A program made the position numbers and the translations under genes. Positions 20,471 through 30,400 of a stretch of DNA of 52,177 nt are shown here, in pieces. This DNA comes from Multifurca ochricompacta (Eukaryota > Basidiomycota > Agaricomycetes > Russulales > Russulaceae): positions 1 to 52,177 of the forward strand of contig WTXG01000249.1 of NCBI GenBank assembly GCA_022496185.1. Reading direction: 5' to 3'. The first letter of the stretch is position 1. Each line of letters starts with the position of its first letter. Under the pieces are notes generated by a model. The model did not search any database. It had not been told where the DNA came from and saw only the letters and a program-made list of their open reading frames with translations.

Positions 20471-21462
20471 AGAAGGATTCCGACATTTAATATTACGTAA
20501 TCAGAATTTTTAAAAAAACCCCTAGGGTCAAGCATATTAAAATAAGCTATTTGGGTCTATTTATTTAAAGCGTGTAGGGACAAGACAAGAAATAAAGGAG
20601 TGACAGTGCTGATGCATTTTATAAGTTCGTAAAACAAACCTAAGAGCCAGTCGGAGTTTTGGTCCTCCCGCGATTTGCTAAAGTGGACGGGGTCAGAGTT
20701 CATAATTATTAACGAGCGTTGTTTGCTTATCGTCTCCGGGTACAGATTTAGAGCAACAAGAGGCATCATACAAATTACGGCAGCAAAGATATTGCACATC
20801 ACATCACATCCCAGAACCGCGGGCTGCTTCCATTCTGTACTCAGCCACATGTCATCCCTCAGGGAGCTAGCCGTTGTTGTAAGGAGAAGAAAACGCAGCC
20901 TTTGCAGGTGTGCGTGCAAGTGTCATTAGGTATGTCGATCAGCAAAGACGAGGTAGATGGATGGACTCATAAACATCCAAACCAGAAAAATTGTGGTTCG
21001 TAAATGATATTCATACGCCGGCCTGACCGTGCGAAGGTGCCAAGCTGCACATGAGCGGTGAATGAAGGCCGCTGCAGCCCACACAAGAATAGACACTCAA
21101 TTAATGTTACGCGGGGTTACGTGTGTAAGTGGTCACGGGATATCCAGGGCGGGATGATATTGCGAGGTGAAGAAAATGCCTGACCACCTTTACCCATGCA
21201 TCTCCTGAAAATTTCTTTCTTTTTATGTCTTTCCAAATGCTATGCTATGTGACATTTGCGTCAATTTTCAAAAGACTTGATTTTAGCCACTTAAAGGAAA
21301 AAAAAAAATCCCAGGACAGAAATCACTCAAAGGCTCTAGAAGAGCTTCTAGATGGGAAAGAACGAAAGGCTATATTCAATGCAGCTGTATAACAAAATCC
21401 AAAAGAATTACGTCTTTTTTTTGAGGGGGTATATCCCCCGATCGGTGATTGTGCACTTTGAA
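20471..21462. other. Intergenic, no gene recognised
   Basis: Between the NACHT pseudogene's upstream flank and the stop codon of the GH3 gene. Two overlapping open frames (20557-20929) have no recognisable features and are probably spurious. The last about 150 bp form the GH3 3' flank. Confidence 0.35.
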
Positions 21463-24400
21463 TCAAAGGGGTATGGTGCCTTTCAACCTGAAGTCCCGAC
21501 TGCTCGCTCCAACCGAGAGCGAAAACGATCCCGAGGAGCGGATCCACGATTGACTGACGACGTCCCATATCGACAAGTCATACCTGGAAAGCGTAATCGT
21601 GACGAGCTGCGCCTGACCAGGCTGCAACTCAACGTCCGTAAACCCGCGCAGGACAGACGGGGGCTCGCCTGCGTGAGGAGGGAAGTGCAGGTACAACTGT
21701 GGTATCTGATCGACAAAATTCAATCTCGTCAGATCTTTAGTTTGCTTCCTTTTTTTTGCGGGGACGGGGTGGTGGTGGTGGTGGTGGTGGTGGTGAAGGA
21801 ATGATGCAACGCACCTCAGTCCCAGCGACCTTGCCAGCGTTTTGCACCGTGAAGGACACCTCGAACGCCGGACGATGCAACCAAAGCGCTGTTGATGCCC
21901 CGACGACCTGCGGGCTTGGCTTTCCTGCTGCCCAATTCGCTTCAAATGGTTTATCTTGGTCAGGGCTACCTCCAACCGCGCTGATCGACAGGTCGGTGTA
22001 TTTGAACGTCGTATAGGACAACCCAAAACCGAACTCGAAGCGTGGTGCGATGTTCGCGGCATCAAAGTGTCGGTAATCAATAAACAGCCTATTTAAAAAA
22101 ATAAAGCCCCAAGAAAGGCGCGGGAGCCAACGTAAGTTGCGCTAATTGGCCGAAGATGGAGAGACGCACCCCTCAGTATAAGTGATGTTGAGGATCTGGT
22201 CGCCAGTACCGCCCGTGGCCAGCTGCGCAGAATAGTCGCTCGGAGACTTGGCGATGGTGTACGGCAAGCGGCCGCTCGGGTTTACGTCTCCGTACAGAAT
22301 ATCAACGAGCGCGTTACCCGCCTCGGTACCAGCAAGCCCAGCCCAGACGACGGCTGTAACGTTCGGGTGGTCAATCCAAGGATCGACAATGACTGGGCCA
22401 ACCGAATTCACGACGACGATCGTGTTTTTATTCTGCGCCGCAACTGCCTTGACCAACGCGTCGCCGTTGTGCCATGCAGTAAGGTTATTCCTATGAGACA
22501 CCGGATGATACACCCGAATTGAGTGTCAGAACGAGCATGGAAGGAAAAGAAGGGGTCACGCACCTATCACCGACGTTGCCGTCCACGGTAATATATTCCT
22601 CGCCTGAATCAGACTGCACGAAAACGATAGCCACGTCTTTTTGTACGGCAGCGTTTGCCGCGCCCACGAGGTTAAAGTCATCGAAATACCAGGAGAACGA
22701 CGTGTGATCCTTGCGTGCGCGAGCCTGAAGCGCCTCGTATGGCTATCGCAACGAAAATTGCTATGAGCGCTTGCCTAATCGCACGAACCCCCAAAGGGAA
22801 ACATGAGATGCGCACCGAAATCAGATAAGTGAACCATGCCGTTCTATGTCGTTCCCATGTGAACCACTCGCACAAGGTGTGAAAGTTCAAGATATATAAG
22901 TACTTACCCGGACCCCCATCCCATAGCCAGGGTGCCATCGACGCCTCCCTGGTCGCTGAACTCATTCGGCCCTGCGATGAGCGCTGGGGCCGCATCAGAG
23001 CCGATGATCACAAGCCTGCGGGGCTTCTTGAACGGAAGGGCGCCATTCACGTTCTTCAGCAGCACAGCGCTAGCAGCGCCGATCTCTCGTACAAGAACCC
23101 CGTGGTTATCCTGCACGTCCACGTGCTCATTCGTAGCCTCGTCGAGCGGCTGGAACACATTGAAATTCGTCTTCGGGTAATTGGGCGAGTCTTGGCCGAG
23201 GAGGTACCACGCCGCGAGTATGCGAGTTGCCATATCGTCCACGCGGGCCTCGGGGATGGTGTTATTCTGCACGTATGCGGTGAGGTTCGCACCAAAGTAC
23301 GATGTCCCCGAGTTGAAGGTGATGTCCCCGGGCATGGTCATGTCCAGCCCAGTGATCGCACTAATCGTCGAGTATTGCCCGGACCACTCCGACATGACAA
23401 ATCCTTGGAAGCCAAATTCATGCTTGAGAATGCCGTTCAGCGTGCTGTTGTTCTCGCAGGCATGCGTGCCATTGACAAGATTTTTAGAACACATGACGGA
23501 GGCGAGGCCAGCCATGACACTGCGTAAGAATGGCGCGGCATAAATCTCGTGTTGCGTGCGGTCGTCGACGTTCGAGCTTGACTGACTGCGTCGGTTCTCC
23601 TGCTCACTATGCTCGTGAATTCAGCTATCGGTGCTTCACCTGAAGTACAATGACTGCTCACTTGTTGATGTAGTGCTTTGCGCACGCCTGCACGCCCGCA
23701 GACTGTAGACCAAGGATCGTCTCATACGCCCCAGTACTCGCAAGGAACGGGTCAGCGCCGAAGCCTTCCCAGTTGCGTCCTGCCTGGGCAATACGACCCA
23801 AATTCATCATGGGACCAAGCACGATGTTGACCCCCTTGCCCACATGTTCTTGGCCCATCGCAACCCCGCGCGCGCGAAGCAATGAGCGCTTCCATCTGGT
23901 ATTGTACAAGTTAGCATCATTTCTGCTCTGTTCATGTCGAGTTAGATAAGTCTCACGTGGTTGCAGCATTGATGGCAGCCGGGAAGGCAGTCACGAAATC
24001 CGCACGGATCACTCCCAGTGGTGAGTCCTCGAGGCAAAGGCCAGGGAAGTCACCAACGGGAGGGGTATTCCCGACGCAACGACCACCCTGCCAGCCCACT
24101 CCAGTGGTAATATTGACCTTTTGCTCGAGCGTAAAAGTGGCAACCTGAGGTAAATCACGTGGCGTCAATTACCCGATCCGATCCGCCGGGAACATATTGT
24201 CAGGGTCAGGTGACCGCGATGCATAACCATCCTTCTTTCTCTCAAACCACCACCATCAAGCTTGAGCCTTGCTCGCTTTGGGGTGTTTTTGTTAGCTAGA
24301 TTGTACCGCAAACCAAGTTATTCGTCCTCTCGTTGCGGGCCCCTTCAGCCCATAAGTTCTTACACACATCATGTCAGGCGGCAATGCTGCCAATCCCATT

Positions 24401-27400
24401 GAGGTGGGTTCGTCGCCATTGGCGGACTCATCGATTGTCGTCGTTGGGGCACAAGTTGTGACCCCATCTCCTCCCCCTCCCTACGTCCCGCCCCTGCGCA
24501 CTGGGGGTGAACACCTAGTCCTTGGGGCCTCTAACCCCCTCCACTTCCCACCTGAGCTTCCCTCGGATGAAGCGGTCATTGCTTACCTCCGTCCGATGCT
24601 CTACGACCCCGTCGACACTCCAGACCAGGCCATCCGCCTCGACTCTGCTGCCCACGAGCGTTGCGTTGAATACCTCAACGAGGCCCGTCGCCGGGACCTC
24701 CACACCGTCGCCGAGAATAGCATGGGCTATTCCCTCTACTACCTTGCGGCTGCCCTCTGCATGGAAGAGACCTCCGACATGGGCATTACCACTGCGATGC
24801 TTGAGCAGTCAAACAGCATCACCACCGCACTCATCGATGCTGGGATCCAGCGATCAGGTGAGATTGCTTATAACACTGGTCTTGAACCAGTCTCCTGGGG
24901 CAGACTGCTCCATAACATTCTTGGGGCTGTGATCAGGGGACTTCTCCGTTCACCCTCCGCCATCTCCCTCCTGGATCACCACGAGGGAGGTGAATTCACT
25001 GATGTGGTTTCATTGCCGTGTGGGGCTGAGGTCCCCCAAACACCTCTCGCACATCTACAGGTAATGGTGGCCCAGCTCCACCAGATCCTGAACGGCAGGC
25101 AGTTGAATGCCCAGGCCCACATCGACAGCCTCAGCGCCCAGGTCGATGAATCTCTCCGCGCCTCCCTGCACGCCGAATGGCTGGCACAAGTGGCCACGCC
25201 TGAATTCCTTGACGAGCTCCGCCTCACCTTACGACAACAACTCGAGACCGAGGTTGCTGCTGAGGTGTACGCGACCCGTGACCAAACCCGCGCGCGCGTC
25301 CAGTCCGAACTGGAAGCCCAGATGTACGTGGAGGTCTCTCAAGAGATCTCTGCCTACAGACTCCAGTACTCGGCAGAGCGCCACGCCAAGGCCCATGCTG
25401 AGATCGACCTCCTGGCCATCTCCCCGTTGGCCGACATTGACCGCACCCTGCGCTCTAAAGCCCAGGTCTCAAAGAAGAAGGCACGCCGCGAGTCCCCGAC
25501 GACGCCTACACGCTCGCTCTCGCGCGCCGCCCCTTACCCCTCCCGCCTGGTCTCCCGCGCCTCCTCTCGCTCTGAGGACGTCGTCCCCGAGACCCAGCCT
25601 GCTGCCCCGATGGCAGTTTCTCCCCCAGTGATTTCACAACCGCTGGAGGAGTTTTTCCACCCCACAAGCGCTTCCGGCTTCGATGCGGCCTACCACGGTA
25701 CCGCCATGTCAATCCATGCTTTCGAGGAAGAGATGCCGGGCCCTGAAGAGGGCCCTCGAGCTGAGTCTTCCTCCCTGTCTTACCTCACTGAGGTACCCGC
25801 TGACCCCGTGGCTCCGCCACCACCACCCACCGACCCCCTCGACCGCATCGCGGCCACTCTTGCGCTCGTCCTGGAGCGCATCGACCACCTGGAATGAGGG
25901 GTCCCCGCTGCTCCTCCTGCGGCCCCCGCACAACCGTCCGCTGCCCCAGCCGCCCATCCTCGGCCTGCTGCCTCAGCCCGCACTCCTGCCCCTCCCCTGG
26001 CCCTGCCGTTCCTGCTGGACCGGTGGGAGCGACCCCCGCTGACAACTTCCGCATTGTTGGCCCGTCGACGATGGCCCAGCAGCTACGGGCCGTGTCCTTC
26101 GCTCAGGCTGCGACGAAGGCCCAAGGTCGCACCATGCAGGGTGCACCCAACCCTCGCGCCCCTCCTAAGGCGGCATCCACTTCATTGACGCGTGCGCCAG
26201 CCCAGGAGCACACCACAGAGGTCTCGGTGATCCTGCCGCCCCTCCCAGCTGGTGTGCTCTTGCGTGGCCTACCGCCCCCGCCCCAATTACTACTTGGTGC
26301 TCGACAGGCCCTGCTCAAGCAGGCCCCGTCTGCACCACACCTTCTCTCTGGCCGCTGGTCTGTTGGTGCTGGCCGATCGGAAGGTAATTTCATTTACACT
26401 TTTGCTGGGGCTCACCCCCTCCAGTCTCTCCTGCCATATGAGCCCGCTCTCATTAAGCAGTTCCCTGGGGGCCACCTCGTCCCCACACGAGGCTGGGAGT
26501 GGTTCCAGCTCCGTGATGTCTACGTCTCGGCCGGCGACGGCGTCATCTTCGACCCCGCCACCCTTCAAACCGAACTGCGCCATAACGGCCAGTTCACCCA
26601 TTCCCTTTTCCCTTCCCCGCCATGCTGGCAGCAGGAGCCGACTAACATCCGCTCCGCGCGTGCGATGGTCATTTTTGCCCTCCACGGGCTCTCTCAGGTT
26701 GAGGTCGCGTGGCTCCTGCGCACTCCCTGTTACATGTTCGGACGGTTGGCTCGGCTGGTCCATGCCGGCCCCGCTCCGACGCTCGTACAGTGTGGCCGCT
26801 GCCACAAGCTGGGTCATCGCACTCAGCAGCTCAAACGCGCCAATGGACGCCGGGTCTGCACCCAGCCCTTGGACAAGCTGCTCTGCTACAAATGCGGCGG
26901 CGCCCACCCCTTTGCGGAACATAATGTCCGCTGCACTGGCCCCCATCAGGTCGCTGGCCAGTGCGACTGTGTCTTCAAATGCCTCCTCTGCGGACAGACC
27001 GGGCACCACGCCCGCTCTGCCAAATGTCCAAAGAGGGGCCCTTTCGCTGCTCCTCCCCTGGCTGACACACCTGCTAACTGGACAGGTCCCTCAGTCGCTC
27101 CTGCGCCCATGCTCGGCGCGACGCCTGGGAACTCTCAGTTGGCAGCCCCATCTGACGACTTCACCCCCGTCTCCCGTCGGGCTAGGAAGCGAGCGGCTCA
27201 GCCCGCGCCTGCTGCCCCGCCCCCAGCGAAACCCCTTGTCGCGCGCCCTGATGTGCGCATGACCACCACGAAGAAGACTGCACGGCCTCCTGTTCAGGAG
27301 GCTCCGAGTACGTCTTCCATTTCTGAGTTCACCGCTACCCCGGCTTCGGCTGCTGGCACCTCTACAGAGTCAGCCCCTGAGCCCACCCCTCGCCAATGTA

Positions 27401-30400
27401 CCGAGCGGGTCATCGCCTCGGTATCCTCCGCTCGCCATACCCGTGGTGGCATGGCCGCCTACCTCTTTGATGGGGAGGTCCTCACCGCTCGGGGTATGCA
27501 ACACCTCCGACTACTGCTCGACTCCTCGCGTCGCCACGAGGCGGCTGTTGAGCTGTACTTCTTCGACCGCCTCATTGGTGGCAACGGCTCTGGCGCGTCT
27601 GTCTCACGCCGGATGGCGCAAGACGCCCCCGACCTCACCTCGTTGGTCGAGAGGGTGACGGATCTCCACGGTCTCATCCCCGCAGGCCCGTCCCCGGCTC
27701 CCTCCCTCGATCCCTTCGCCTTCCATGTCTGAGTGCTCCATCCTGAGCCTCAACATTCAGCACAGCAACGTGAACTTGCACGCTGTGCTGAACTCCAACA
27801 AACAAGACCACATTCTTTTGGTTCAGGAGCCCTGGTTTGGCCGAATTGGGGTCTCCCGCTCCGACACCCTTCCCGACGGTCAGGACACCCTCGGTGCCCC
27901 AGCCCACCCTGGCTGGGATTTCTTCTATCCTTCGATGCCGGCTCTCTCCCATGCAAAAACACTCATTTATGTGAGGAAGTTTTCTCCCTCACAGCCTAAC
28001 GTTCCTTTCCCCGCACAGTTCACTACTCGGCACGACCTGTGTGCCCACCCTTGTGTTCTGGTAGGTGATCTCCGCCTGGGCTCGCAAACCCTGCGGATCA
28101 TCTCTTTCTACAACGACGTTCGGGACCCGTCTGTGCTCCGTGCCTTAACCACACTGGATCTCGATGACACCCCTACTGTCCTAGCTGGAGACTTCAATCT
28201 CCACCACCCGGATTGGGCCCCGCCTGGCTCAAACACCCCCACCTCGCCCTCTGCCTCTGCGTTCCTTGACTGGACTGCTGATCAGGGCCTCGACCTTGTG
28301 TCAACCCCCGGAACTATCACCCGCCGTGCTGTCAACCATGCCGGCAGTGTACTAGACCTTGTCTGGGCCTCTCTGCCTCTCAGGCTTAGTGGCTCTCTCT
28401 CTCCGTGCACCATTGACTGGGCTGCCAGCCTCGGGTCTGACCACGCCGGACTCCGATTCTCTTGGCAACACTCTCTGATGGAACTCGCGCCCGCCCCTCC
28501 CATCAAGTTGTACGTCACCAAGCTTGATGACGACGGCCTCAAGGCTTGGCGCGATCATCTAGAACTTTCGCTCCCTTCTATCCCGGTCTTCCAATCCACG
28601 GACGACATTGACTCTTTCGCTACCCAGCTCCTTGACATCATCACCCTGACAGCTGATGCTCACCTCGCTGTCACCGTCATGCCGCGTGCTAAACGTGCCA
28701 AGTGGTGGAACCCCGCCTGCTCGCAACGTGTAGTGGAGCTTCGACGCTCACGACGCGACCCTGCCGCTAAGGCTTCGGCTACTGCTGCCCTTCGCAAGGA
28801 GATCCGACAAGCCAAGCATGCCTGGACCAACAACGCCATCGCCACACAGGATGTTTGGGATGTCGCGGCTTGGCGCCATGGACGTAAAGTCTCAATAGTT
28901 CCGGCTATCCGCCGACCCTCTGGCCCCCTTCTCTGGGACCGTTTGGCCATCGAGGATGTCTTTGTTGCACAGTTCTTTGGCTCTGAGTCCACACCTGTGC
29001 CGTGCTCATTTGAGGATGACCCACCCCAGTTCCCTGTTCGGGACTGGAACCCCTTTACTGCTGACGAGATTGCTGACCACCTGCGCAAGACTTCGTCTAA
29101 GTCCGCCCCTGGTTTTTCCAAGATCAATTGGCAGATCCTCAAGTGGGGCTGGCCTGTGCTGGATGCCCACGTCACCGCGCTGTTCAATGCCTCCGTCCAC
29201 CTCGGACACGTTCCCGCCATCTGGAAACGGGCCCTCACGGTGGTCTTGCCCAAGCCAGCTCGACCCGACTATAGCCTGGCCAAAGCCCACAGGCCGATCT
29301 CCCTGCTGGAGACGATGGGGAAATTGCTTGACAAAGCCCTTGCCAAGCAACTAACCTCGGACATAGATCGTTACACGACCCTTCCCTCCACCCAGTTCGG
29401 CGCACGTTCCAACTCGTGCTGCCTCGACTCGGCCCTCTCATTGGTGCACGACATTACCCGCGTCCAGGCCTCCGGCATGGTCTGCGGGATGGTGCTCTTT
29501 GACGTTTCGGGTTTCTTCGATCACGTTCATCCCCTGAGGTGTGCCGCCGTTTTGTCTACGCTCGGCTACCCCCCACAGGTCGCATGCTGGGTGACCAGTT
29601 TCCTCACTGGTCGCTCGGCCTGTCTCTCCTTCAATGGTCAGGTCGGGCCCCCCCACATGACCACCATTGGCACCCCACAAGGCTCGCCGATTTCCCCAGT
29701 CCTCGCCACCCTCTATGCGGCGCCCCTCCTCCATCTGGCCTCGACCTGGCAGGGTTGCCGGCTGTCCATGTACGTGGACGACGGCCTACTCTTTGCCTGG
29801 GCCCCCACCTGGGACGAGGTCACGGCTTCCCTGCGCCACCATTACTCGGTCGCCATGGAATGGCTCCGCCGTGCTGGCATGTCTGCCGACCCAGCGAAGA
29901 CGGAGGCTCTTTTCTTTTCATGCGCATGCATGCGGAATCTTCCTCCTCGCAAGATTTCTCTCCCCTGCGACAATGGCACGGAGTTCATTGTCAAAGCAGG
30001 GGCCCAGGTGCGATACTTGGGATTTTTCTTTACCCCTTCCCTCTCCTGGCATCCACATGTAGATATCATGTGTCGGCGGGCACGCGCGTCCATCCGCGCC
30101 CTCCAACTCCTTGGCAATAGCAAGCGTGGCCTCTCCACCAAGAACTGGAGATTGGTCCTCAACGCGGTCTGCCTCCCTGTGCTGACCTACGGCTCCCAGC
30201 TGTGGGTCCACACCCGGCAGGCCCCGGCCCTCATCAAGAGACTTCAGCTTGTCTCCAATGCTGTCGTCCACAAGATCACAGGGTCCTTCCACACTGCCCC
30301 ACGAGGCCCCCTCCACGAACTCGTTCGCGTGCTCCCCATGAAGCACTTTGTCGAGAAGTTGGCGGATACCACGGCTCTAAGGTACGCTTCCCTGCCCCCT

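Noticed and set aside
20557..20929. Overlapping ORFs upstream of the NACHT pseudogene
   Set aside because: No motif, both strands open by chance, and no intron or neighbour logic.
21463..24144. GH3 gene as a pseudogene because exons 4 and 6 are out of frame
   Set aside because: A 28-nt microexon at 22816-22843 restores frame and family motif.
24145..24240. GH3 gene truncated at its 5' end by the LINE
   Set aside because: The missing first exon with signal peptide was found on the other side of the element at 32165-32431 and joins in phase.
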